Source: Nitrosomonadaceae bacterium (GTDB lineage Bacteria > Pseudomonadota > Gammaproteobacteria > Burkholderiales > Usitatibacteraceae). From it: DNA of 12,947 nt. Below the pieces are notes generated by a model that did not search any database, had not been told where the DNA came from, and saw only the letters and a program-made list of their open reading frames with translations. The position numbers and the translations under genes were made by a program. Positions 6,934 through 12,947 of this stretch are shown here, piece after piece (position 1 is the first letter of the stretch; each line of letters starts with the position of its first letter). Location: NCBI GenBank assembly GCA_021300055.1, contig JAJTHU010000230.1:1-12947 (forward strand), written 5' to 3'.

Positions 6934-8484
6934 TCAGGCGTACAGGTCCACTCGACCGTCAACAACTCGCTTGGCGGCTCGGGGTGCCCCTGCAAGGGGG
7001 TCTGTGGCAGCGGCTGTTTGATGCGCTGCTGGACGTGTTGCTGGTGTTCTAGACTCGCTGTCGGACCGCGATCCAGTTTCTCCCCCAGCACCTTGCGATG
7101 AGCGGTCATTTCCACGGATGTCGGCACTCCCCAAGGAGAGGCCCTGCCTCTCGAGCAGTTGAGCAAGCGCTGGGAGGCCTGATTCAACGCTATTTCGGAC
7201 CTCTGCGCTGTCAGACAGGAAGGCAATGTGCATCTCATCTCCGCGCAGTTCAAGATCGATCTCGATGGTGCCGAGCTCAGGGGGGCTAATTGTCAGGGTG
7301 GCCTCTGCCAGCTGGTCTGCGGCAACCTGAGCAACAGCCTGTGCGAATGCACCAGACCAGTCGGGGCTGCCCAATCTCGGAGCGACAGTTACGGCGGCGG
7401 CTGTGTCGGCAGTCGGCTGACCAACGACTCCACCAATGAAGGGATTGGCGGGATCGGACAAGCGGCTCGCGCGACCAGACTGAGTGAGGCGATCACTCAC
7501 CTCGTCCACGGAGTCGGCCAAACGGCCAGCGATCCCAGGGATCAAGCCTAGGCCCAGTTCTTTGACAGCACCGCTGCCGAGACTAGCCGCGACGCCACCC
7601 TCTAGGGCCGAAATTCGCCAAGACAGAGTGTGATCTGGACTGATGCTGCTCCTATTGAGGCCGGGGTCACCCACGAACCGCTCACTCGCACGCCGGTCGA
7701 ATGATACGGCAAGCGTGGTCGCCAATTGCGGGTTGTTAACGTGACTGGCCTGCGAGCGCGAGAGTTCGTTTTGCAAGGAGGCAGTGGCATCTAGGCGTAT
7801 CTGATTCGTAACAGCAGTGTGGTGGAGCGCGTCGCGCTGTAGCCCGCGACCATTTGGTGGCAACTGACCAGCACGCAGCAACGGATTACTAACTCCATTC
7901 TGCACACGGCTCGTGCGATGTTGGCTGGTCTGGGTCGTGCCATCGGCGCCGCTTCGCTCAGCATCAAGCCCCGGCGGCACTGCGGAGTTGGTGTCTTGAG
8001 TAGCCTTTCTGCCAACAGTGGCCGCCTCAATGCTTGGATCCGGATCGCCACGAGTTGTTAGTGAAGAGCCGGGTGAAGACGAGGCATCTTCTGCTGCGTC
8101 GCTGCCGGCGTCGCTGCCGGCGTCGCTTCCGACGAAGGGCGATGACAGGCCGGAGTTCGCGGCAGGCCCACTACGGGCTGAGTCTGCTGCTACGTTGACA
8201 GATGTCCCCGCTGGCGATTGCAAGCCGAGACCCACACCATTTTCCGGTACTCGGGTAGTTTGGGGACTATCGAATGCCTCGTTCAGTCTGTCGGCGCGAT
8301 CTGTGTCGTGTTGCTCATCAGCGCCAAGCATCTGGCCGTCCTGCTTGGCATTGAGTTGCGGAACGGCAGAAAGGATGGCCGAGAAGGCGTCGGCACGCTG
8401 GGCGTGCACACCGTTGCCTGACTTTGGCATGCCTGCACGCGCTCTGGGCAGCGCGAGGCTCTGTGGGACATCGTTGGTTTGCAT
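6934..8484 (-). CDS. fliK: Flagellar hook-length control protein FliK
   Basis: FliK is exported through the growing hook, acts as a molecular ruler, and on reaching full length makes FlhB switch from hook to filament substrates. The protein is 516 aa (E. coli 375), with size and sequence highly variable in the family. Residues 1 to about 365 are low-complexity, rich in Ser/Ala/Gly/Asp/Arg and probably disordered, as expected for the ruler part. They include a three-copy GSDA repeat at about 118-130. The conserved Flg_hook domain is at about 370-460, with the core ISPPELGTIEIDLELRGD starting near residue 399 and the following MHIAFLSDSAEVRNSVESGL. A tail of about 55 residues ends GRVDLYA. The start at 8484 has TAGGA upstream, which overlaps the fliJ stop. 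Assignment rests on the C-terminal domain and the position. Confidence 0.95.
   Translation of the reverse strand: MQTNDVPQSLALPRARAGMPKSGNGVHAQRADAFSAILSAVPQLNAKQDGQMLGADEQHDTDRADRLNEAFDSPQTTRVPENGVGLGLQSPAGTSVNVAADSARSGPAANSGLSSPFVGSDAGSDAGSDAAEDASSSPGSSLTTRGDPDPSIEAATVGRKATQDTNSAVPPGLDAERSGADGTTQTSQHRTSRVQNGVSNPLLRAGQLPPNGRGLQRDALHHTAVTNQIRLDATASLQNELSRSQASHVNNPQLATTLAVSFDRRASERFVGDPGLNRSSISPDHTLSWRISALEGGVAASLGSGAVKELGLGLIPGIAGRLADSVDEVSDRLTQSGRASRLSDPANPFIGGVVGQPTADTAAAVTVAPRLGSPDWSGAFAQAVAQVAADQLAEATLTISPPELGTIEIDLELRGDEMHIAFLSDSAEVRNSVESGLPALAQLLERQGLSLGSADIRGNDRSSQGAGGETGSRSDSESRTPATRPAAHQTAAATDPLAGAPRAAKRVVDGRVDLYA
8096..8131 (-). repeat. 12-bp tandem repeat, 3 copies, inside fliK
   Basis: The forward strand reads gcgtcgctgccg twice (8096-8107, 8108-8119), then gcgtcgcttccg (8120-8131, one mismatch). 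On the coding strand each unit encodes four residues of the GSDA repeat, so copy-number change would keep the frame. It lies in the disordered N-terminal part of FliK. Confidence 0.9.
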
Positions 8485-8490
8485 GACCGG

Positions 8491-8495
8491 TCCTA
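8491..8495 (-). promoter_or_regulatory. Ribosome binding site for fliK, overlapping the fliJ stop
   Basis: On the coding strand the sequence is TAGGACCGGTCATG. TAG is the fliJ stop and AGGA is the fliK Shine-Dalgarno, 6 nt from the fliK ATG. The arrangement matches that at the cheD-cheB junction and suggests coupled translation (inference). Confidence 0.7.
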
Positions 8496-8957
8496 TGCGA
8501 GGCGCGGATTGGATGTATTGGGCCTTCTGCGCGCATAGGCGCTGGCGCTGCGCTCATCTTCCAGCTTGCGTTCAGCAAGATGACTGATCTGGCGCGCTTC
8601 TTCTGCGCGGCGATCCATCAGCGTCTCAAAAGACATGACGCGCTTTTGTGCGTTCTGCTCTGCTGCCTTGACTTCATCGTATTTGAGTTGCAGGTTATCT
8701 AGCTCACGTTTCTGCTGCTTGATTGCGCTTTCGAGCTTGATGACGAATGCGTTGAAGTTACGCATGCCTTCGCTCGAACCAGCGCTAATCATGCGTGCGC
8801 GTTGGCGCTCGTTGTACTCAGCGCGGTACTTTTCTAATGCGTCGAGTTGAGCTTGCGCGGCGTCAACTCTCGCTTTGGCTTCTGATAAGCGCTTAGAAGT
8901 TGTGTTTCGTTCGCGTTGCGCCATATCTACGAGTACAGAAAAAATGGTGTCGGACAT
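8493..8957 (-). CDS. fliJ: Flagellar export protein FliJ
   Basis: FliJ is a small cytoplasmic coiled-coil protein that sits in the FliI ATPase ring, links it to FlhA and escorts substrates and chaperones. I start it at the ATG at 8957 (154 aa, MSDTIFSVLVDMAQRERN), slightly longer than the 147 aa of E. coli, because an AAGG lies 8 nt upstream. A TTG two codons earlier would leave only 2 nt to the same site. Nearly the whole protein is highly charged, Ala/Glu/Lys/Arg-rich helix with heptad character (about residues 15-60 and 75-140), typical of the family's antiparallel coiled coil. Sequence conservation in FliJ is low, so the call relies on this architecture and the position between fliI and fliK. 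It ends 8 nt before fliK. Confidence 0.92.
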   Translation of the reverse strand: MSDTIFSVLVDMAQRERNTTSKRLSEAKARVDAAQAQLDALEKYRAEYNERQRARMISAGSSEGMRNFNAFVIKLESAIKQQKRELDNLQLKYDEVKAAEQNAQKRVMSFETLMDRRAEEARQISHLAERKLEDERSASAYARRRPNTSNPRLA

Positions 8958-9082
8958 TTTCAAGGCCTTGAGCGTTGGGGGCGGAGACTGCAGAAATGAA
9001 GCGCTTTAATTGAGAAGCGGGGATTGACAAAGGCGTAATGTCGCCGTCCACAAGGTTGCAAATTGGGTATGTAGATTCATCG
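8958..9082 (-). other. 125-nt gap between fliI and fliJ
   Basis: The gap interrupts an otherwise tightly packed gene series. It holds the fliJ ribosome site, a 12-bp palindrome (8960-8971) and an 8-bp palindrome aagcgctt (8999-9006). A TTGTCA on the coding strand resembles a -35 box but has no -10 at usable distance. A 24-codon ATG frame is present without a ribosome site. I see no terminator. Confidence 0.5.
8966..8969 (-). promoter_or_regulatory. Putative ribosome binding site deciding the fliJ start
   Basis: On the coding strand the site reads AAGG, 8 nt before the ATG at 8957. It is embedded in a perfect 12-bp palindrome (tcaaggccttga, 8960-8971) that also contains the alternative TTG start at 8963. 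The site is weak but its spacing favours ATG over TTG. Confidence 0.5.
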
Positions 9083-10528
9083 TTAGTGGAGCGTGTTGGC
9101 GGTAGTAGGGCCAATCAATTCGGTCAATTGCCGAACCGAATCGGTGTACGTGACCTGATCGAGCATTCCTTGCGCGAGGAACCCTTCGATGAGCGGGCGC
9201 TTGGCAATCGCCTCATCGAGAAGGGGATCTGTTCCAGGGACGTACGCACCTACGGAAATTAGATCTTGATTACGTGCTAAGCGGCTCACGAGGCCTTTAA
9301 AGCGCAGTGCGCTGTCGCGGTGCGCGGGGGATGCGATGTTTGCCATCACGCGAGAGATGGATTGCTCAGTATCTATCGCCGGGTATCTACCAGACTCGGC
9401 GATACGTCGCGACAATACGATATGCCCGTCTAGGATCGCGCGTGCGTTGTCCGCAACTGGGTCCTGTTGGTCGTCGCCCTCTGCTAACACAGTGTAGAAC
9501 GCGGTGATGGAGCCCCGTCCTTCGGGCCCCATGCCGGCGCGTTCAACCAGCGCAGGTAGCTTGGCGAATACTGACGGGGGGTAGCCCTTGGTCGCAGGGG
9601 GTTCACCAATAGCCAAGGCGATCTCGCGGTGCGCCATAGCGAAGCGCGTCAGTGAGTCCATCAGCAGCAATACGTTTTTGCCCTGATCGCGAAAGTGCTC
9701 TGCGATTGCAGTGGCGTATGCCGCGCCTTGAAGGCGCAGCAGCGGCGGCAAGTCGGCAGGTGCGGCAACGACGACCGCGCGCTTGCGGCTTTCCGAATCG
9801 AGGATCTCTTCAATGAACTCCTTGACTTCACGGCCGCGTTCGCCGATCAAGCCGACGACGATGACGTCCGCGCTCGTGAATCTTGCCATCATGCCCAAGA
9901 GCACACTTTTGCCGACGCCTGATCCGGCGAAGAGGCCAATGCGCTGTCCAAGTCCAACTGACAGTAACGCATTAATGGTGCGAACACCGACATCAAGAGG
10001 CTGGGATATCGGCTCGCGGTCAATCGGGTTGATTGGCCGGTTACGAATCGGTCGGCGTTCGACCCGTACAACCGCGCCGCGTCGGTCGAGCGGCTGTCCG
10101 TCTGCGCCGACTACGCGACCGAGCAACCCATCGCCGATCGGCAACTGGCGCGACCGGTCTTCAGGCCTCCGCCATGGGTGATGGTACTTCCCTGGTGTCA
10201 GCGGTTGTACTGGCGGATCAAGGGACACAACGCGAGCGCCCGGAGAAAGCCCCGTCGGATCGCTAACAGGCATCAAATAGACACGGTCGTTCTCAAAGCC
10301 TACGACCTCGGCGTCAACAGTCTCGTCGTTATCAGATTGGATCAAGCAAGTAGAGCCAACCGGGACGTTGAGGCCCACGCATTCCAGCACCAGACCCGAA
10401 ACCTTGACGAGTTTCCCACTACGGGAGAAGGCTAGTGGACGCTCTGTGAACGCGATGTGGTCATCAACAAATTGACGCCACTTTAGTGCCGCCGGCACAT
10501 CCGGCGAATTGCTAATCTGCGGCGACAT
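9083..10528 (-). CDS. fliI: Flagellum-specific export ATPase FliI
   Basis: FliI hydrolyses ATP at the cytoplasmic base of the export apparatus, helping release substrates from chaperones and energise export. It is related to the F1 beta subunit. The protein is 481 aa (E. coli 457). Domains: N-terminal barrel (about 30-105, with KVSGLVLECVGLNVPVGSTC and VVGFENDRVYLMPV); P-loop ATPase core with Walker A AGSGVGKS (K207, S208) and Walker B LLLMDSLTRFAM (D291), followed by EPPATKGYPPSVFAKLPALV and GSITAFYTVLAEGDDQQDPV, which are diagnostic of type III ATPases; C-terminal helical domain ending near LTELIG. The ATG at 10528 has a strong GAGGAAG site inside fliH, which it overlaps by 17 bp. Confidence 0.98.
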   Translation of the reverse strand: MSPQISNSPDVPAALKWRQFVDDHIAFTERPLAFSRSGKLVKVSGLVLECVGLNVPVGSTCLIQSDNDETVDAEVVGFENDRVYLMPVSDPTGLSPGARVVSLDPPVQPLTPGKYHHPWRRPEDRSRQLPIGDGLLGRVVGADGQPLDRRGAVVRVERRPIRNRPINPIDREPISQPLDVGVRTINALLSVGLGQRIGLFAGSGVGKSVLLGMMARFTSADVIVVGLIGERGREVKEFIEEILDSESRKRAVVVAAPADLPPLLRLQGAAYATAIAEHFRDQGKNVLLLMDSLTRFAMAHREIALAIGEPPATKGYPPSVFAKLPALVERAGMGPEGRGSITAFYTVLAEGDDQQDPVADNARAILDGHIVLSRRIAESGRYPAIDTEQSISRVMANIASPAHRDSALRFKGLVSRLARNQDLISVGAYVPGTDPLLDEAIAKRPLIEGFLAQGMLDQVTYTDSVRQLTELIGPTTANTLH

Positions 10529-11150
10529 TTGCTTCCTCGCTCGGTGTGCGGCCCAAATTCAGCACTACTTGCTGCCAACGGGCTTCAAGAGTGGCGTCGA
10601 TTTGCAGGCTATCGCTGTCGATGCGCACACCGCCGCGTGTGAGAGTAGGGTCGGGCAAGACGCGACAACCGCGGATGCTCAACTCGTCTGCGAGCTTCGG
10701 CGCGATGAGCTCAATGTCAGCCGGGTGCATGCTAATCGTTGGATACGCAACGCGTGACGAAAAGCTTGTCATGGCATCGCGAATCACTGTGTTGATAAGC
10801 TCCGGGCGCAGCGTAAGCTCGCTGCGGATCACCTGTTTCGCTAGCGAGAAGGCGAGGTCGAGAATGGCGTCAGCGACCGCAGTATCGAGCGCCGCATACT
10901 GCTCCTGCATCGATTGAATGAGTTGATCGACTCGCGCGTTGCGCGTATCGCTGTTTCGTGCGGCTTGCTCGGATCCAGTTCTTAACCCTTCGACAAGGCC
11001 GCGCTGGTAGCTGTCGCGCAGTGCTCGCTCTGCCAACTCTCGACCAGTGAGGTGTGGTTCCTCCGGGGGCATGTTTGAAACTTGATCTCCGCCTTCTAGA
11101 GGCATGAAGCGCCACGGTGTTGCGGCGGCCGCCGCGTCGAGGCTAGACAT
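10512..11150 (-). CDS. fliH: Flagellar assembly protein FliH
   Basis: FliH is the peripheral stalk-like dimer that holds FliI and anchors it to FliN and FlhA. The protein is 212 aa (E. coli 228). The N-terminus carries a tryptophan in TPWRFMPLEG (W13), in the region where E. coli FliH uses conserved Trp residues to dock. A middle charged helix (about 40-95, including the family-like RDSYQRGLVEGLRTGSEQA with Gly spacing) is followed by the FliH/VATP-synthase-E-like C-terminal domain: DLAFSLAKQVIRSELTL, HPADIELIAPKLADEL and RGGVRIDSDSLQIDATLEAR. The ATG at 11150 overlaps the fliG end by 8 bp with GAGGA upstream; the 3' end overlaps fliI by 17 bp. The overlaps suggest coordinated translation of the ATPase complex. 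Confidence 0.96.
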   Translation of the reverse strand: MSSLDAAAAATPWRFMPLEGGDQVSNMPPEEPHLTGRELAERALRDSYQRGLVEGLRTGSEQAARNSDTRNARVDQLIQSMQEQYAALDTAVADAILDLAFSLAKQVIRSELTLRPELINTVIRDAMTSFSSRVAYPTISMHPADIELIAPKLADELSIRGCRVLPDPTLTRGGVRIDSDSLQIDATLEARWQQVVLNLGRTPSEEANVAAD

Positions 11151-12138
11151 AAGCGTCCTCGCTCTTTCCGCCGAGAGAGATCTGGCCGTCTTCCGCCAGT
11201 CGTCTTACCGCTTTGAGGATTTCCTTTTGTTCGCGCTCGACGTCGGACACCTTTACTGGGCCGCGTGATTCAAGGTCTTCCTTGAGCATCTCTGCCGCGC
11301 GCGAGGACATATTTTTGTAAACCTTCTCCGCGAGCTCGGCGGGAGTGCCCTTCAGAGCGATAGTGAGCGAGTCGGTTTGGATTTCACGTAGAACTAGCTG
11401 AATGGCTCGATCTTCGAGATCAATCAGGTTCTCGAATGTGAACATCTGATCCTCGATCTTAGTCGCCAACTCAGGGTCGTACTCACGGATGGAATCAAGC
11501 GTTGTCTGCTCGAAAGAGGACCCCATGAAGTTGAGGATGCCAGCAGCGCATTTGACGCCGCCGAGGGTTGCTTTCTTGAGTTTGTCGCTTCCAGACATGA
11601 TCTTGGCGAGCACGTCGTTGAGTTCTGCGAGAGCGTTGGGCTGAATGCCGTCGATGGTTGCAATGCGTAGCAGGACGTCGTTGCGTGTGCGCTCGACCAA
11701 TCGGCCCAGGATGTCAGCTGCTTGATCTTGCTCGAGGTGAACGAGGATCGAGGCAATGATCTGCGGATGTTCGTTGCGAATCAGTTCTGCAACGGTGTCC
11801 GGATCCATCCACTTGAGGCCCTCAATGCCCGATACGTCCCGTCCAGCAAGGATGCGGTCAATCAGAAAACCTGCTTTCTCTTCACCGAGCGCCTTGACCA
11901 GAACGCCGCGTACAAACGCGTCGTTATCAGCGACCAGCGATGCGTTGGTGCTTGCGTTCGCGCTGAAGTCGGTTAGCACGGCATCAAGTTTTTCTTTGTT
12001 CACCGTCCTGATGCGCGCCATTGTTTCGCCAAGCTTCTGCACCTCTTTAGGGCTCAGAAACTTGAACACCTCTGCGGCCTGCTCTTCGCCGATCGACATG
12101 AGCAGGATCGCGCTATTTGTCAGGCCGTCTTCATCCAT
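11143..12138 (-). CDS. fliG: Flagellar motor switch protein FliG
   Basis: FliG is the rotor protein that binds FliF in the MS ring through its N-domain, FliM through its middle domain, and the MotA stator through charged C-terminal residues. The protein is 331 aa, identical in length to E. coli FliG. The N-domain starts GLTNSAILLMSIGEEQAAEV. The FliM-contact motif EHPQ is at residues 123-126. The C-terminal torque helix region is conserved (MFTFENLIDLEDRAIQLVLR, then LTIALKGTPAELAEKVYKNM and SSRAAEMLKEDLESRGPVKV), including the expected Lys/Arg/Asp residues. The ATG overlaps the fliF stop by 8 bp; a TAGGC-like ribosome site lies upstream within fliF. It is intact and apparently functional. 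Confidence 0.98.
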   Translation of the reverse strand: MDEDGLTNSAILLMSIGEEQAAEVFKFLSPKEVQKLGETMARIRTVNKEKLDAVLTDFSANASTNASLVADNDAFVRGVLVKALGEEKAGFLIDRILAGRDVSGIEGLKWMDPDTVAELIRNEHPQIIASILVHLEQDQAADILGRLVERTRNDVLLRIATIDGIQPNALAELNDVLAKIMSGSDKLKKATLGGVKCAAGILNFMGSSFEQTTLDSIREYDPELATKIEDQMFTFENLIDLEDRAIQLVLREIQTDSLTIALKGTPAELAEKVYKNMSSRAAEMLKEDLESRGPVKVSDVEREQKEILKAVRRLAEDGQISLGGKSEDAYV

Positions 12139-12947
12139 TGCTGCCTACCCATTGACGAACGACGTTGGCGACGATAGCGGGGTCGTTTTTAGCGATCTGT
12201 TTAACCTTGTCTAACTCAGATGGCTCCCCAGATGGTGCTGGCAGCGCACCCGCAGATGGACCGCCTGCGGCGATCATCGGCACCGCACCCCCGTTTCCGG
12301 CGTTGCCGCGTCTCTCCGTGATTGCTCGTAGCGCGGGTTTGATCACGCCAAACACGACGATCAGCAAGATCAGCACAAAACCCAGTCCTTTGCCGATCTC
12401 CTTGGCGAGGCTCACGTTGGCAGGTTCCTTCCACCATGGGGTCTCTACAGGCGTGGGCGCCACCTCCGCAGAGAATGGCGCATTCACCACGTTGATAGAG
12501 TCGCCACGCTCTTTGGAGAAGCCAACGGCTTCTTGGACGAGTGACTGGATCTGTGTCATCTCCGCTTCAGTGAGCGGTGTGACGGTGGTTTTGCCCTCCG
12601 CATCAACCGTCTTGCGATGGTTGATTAGCACCGCCGCGGTAATTCGCTTAATTGTGCCGGTCTGGTTGCGGACCCGCTTGATTGTCTTGTCGATCTCGTA
12701 GTTGGTGACCGCCTCACGACGCGCAGGGTTCCCGCCCGCAGCCGGTTGATTGGGTGCGCCAGTGGTGCCGTTTGGTGTGTTGCTGAGCGCGCCTGGGATG
12801 CCACCACCCGTCGTTCCTGCCGCTGCGCTGGATGCCTCTGAACTGGTTTGGCTGCGCACGACAACCTTGGCGTCCGTTCCCTGATTCGGCGTGAAGGTCT
12901 CGGCGGTCGATTCAATCTGGCTAAAGTCGATGTCCGTCGAAACTTGC
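12131..12947 (-). CDS. fliF: Flagellar MS-ring protein FliF (C-terminal part; 5' end beyond the window)
   Basis: FliF builds the membrane MS ring, the platform for rod, rotor and export gate. Only the last 271 residues lie in the window; the frame is open to the right edge and the first visible codons read QVSTDIDFSQIESTAETFTP, which matches the conserved FliF periplasmic region, so no start lies here. Next come GGIPGALSNTPNG, typical of the family, and NYEIDKTIKRV. The second membrane helix (SLAKEIGKGLGFVLILLIVV) follows, then a Gly/Ala-rich cytoplasmic linker and the FliG-binding C-terminal peptide LDKVKQIAKNDPAIVANVVR. The stop overlaps fliG by 8 bp. The operon promoter must be upstream of this gene, outside the window. 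Confidence 0.97.
   Translation of the reverse strand, partial: QVSTDIDFSQIESTAETFTPNQGTDAKVVVRSQTSSEASSAAAGTTGGGIPGALSNTPNGTTGAPNQPAAGGNPARREAVTNYEIDKTIKRVRNQTGTIKRITAAVLINHRKTVDAEGKTTVTPLTEAEMTQIQSLVQEAVGFSKERGDSINVVNAPFSAEVAPTPVETPWWKEPANVSLAKEIGKGLGFVLILLIVVFGVIKPALRAITERRGNAGNGGAVPMIAAGGPSAGALPAPSGEPSELDKVKQIAKNDPAIVANVVRQWVGSNG

Noticed and set aside
8018..8587. 189-codon open frame on the + strand antisense to fliK
   Set aside because: It mirrors the Ser/Ala/Gly-rich codons of fliK, has odd composition (many Cys and Trp late), no recognisable domain and no good ribosome site; fliK itself is well supported.
9006..9080. 24-codon ATG frame in the fliI-fliJ gap on the - strand
   Set aside because: No Shine-Dalgarno, no recognisable features, and a frame this short is expected by chance.
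1..12947. Mobile elements, CRISPR arrays, tRNA or rRNA genes, phage or defence genes
   Set aside because: No transposase, inverted terminal repeats, spaced direct repeats or RNA gene patterns were seen; almost all bases are taken by intact chemotaxis and flagellar genes.

Overview
The window is one contiguous block of chemotaxis and flagellar genes. I did not find a previously undescribed system in it. The organism is most likely a motile Gram-negative proteobacterium. A betaproteobacterium fits best: fliF to fliR run in the enterobacterial order in a single block, and they converge on a cheR-cheD-cheB cluster that includes cheD, which E. coli lacks. The sequences resemble the E. coli/Salmonella family but are clearly diverged, and the DNA looks moderately GC-rich by eye. 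The taxonomic call is inference; no marker such as rRNA is present.

Layout. Positions 1-2367 (+ strand) hold the 3' part of cheR, then cheD and cheB, packed 11-14 nt apart. They encode the receptor-adaptation enzymes: methyltransferase, deamidase, and methylesterase/deamidase. A 62-nt convergent junction (2368-2429) follows. From 2430 to the right edge everything is on the - strand. In transcription order this is fliF (3' part only), fliG, fliH, fliI, fliJ, fliK, fliL, fliM, fliN, fliO, fliP, fliQ, fliR. Most neighbours overlap or are 0-22 nt apart. The two exceptions are fliI-fliJ (125 nt, using the ATG start for fliJ) and fliK-fliL (175 nt). The second gap lies exactly where E. coli splits the locus into fliFGHIJK and fliLMNOPQR operons. 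No stretch over 300 bases lacks a gene.

How the genes work together. FliF forms the MS ring. FliG, FliM and FliN form the C-ring (rotor/switch). FliH, FliI and FliJ are the export ATPase complex. FliP, FliQ and FliR form the membrane export gate, with FliO helping its assembly. FliK measures hook length and switches export specificity. FliL is a stator-associated membrane protein. CheR, CheD and CheB tune chemoreceptors, whose output reaches the motor when CheY-P binds the FliM N-terminus. Key motifs are intact in all genes that are complete here, so the locus looks functional.

Less routine points are a 12-bp in-frame tandem repeat inside fliK, the two unusually long gaps, fliO and fliP starts without a recognisable Shine-Dalgarno, two junctions where a TAG stop is part of the next gene's Shine-Dalgarno, and a convergent junction without a clear terminator.
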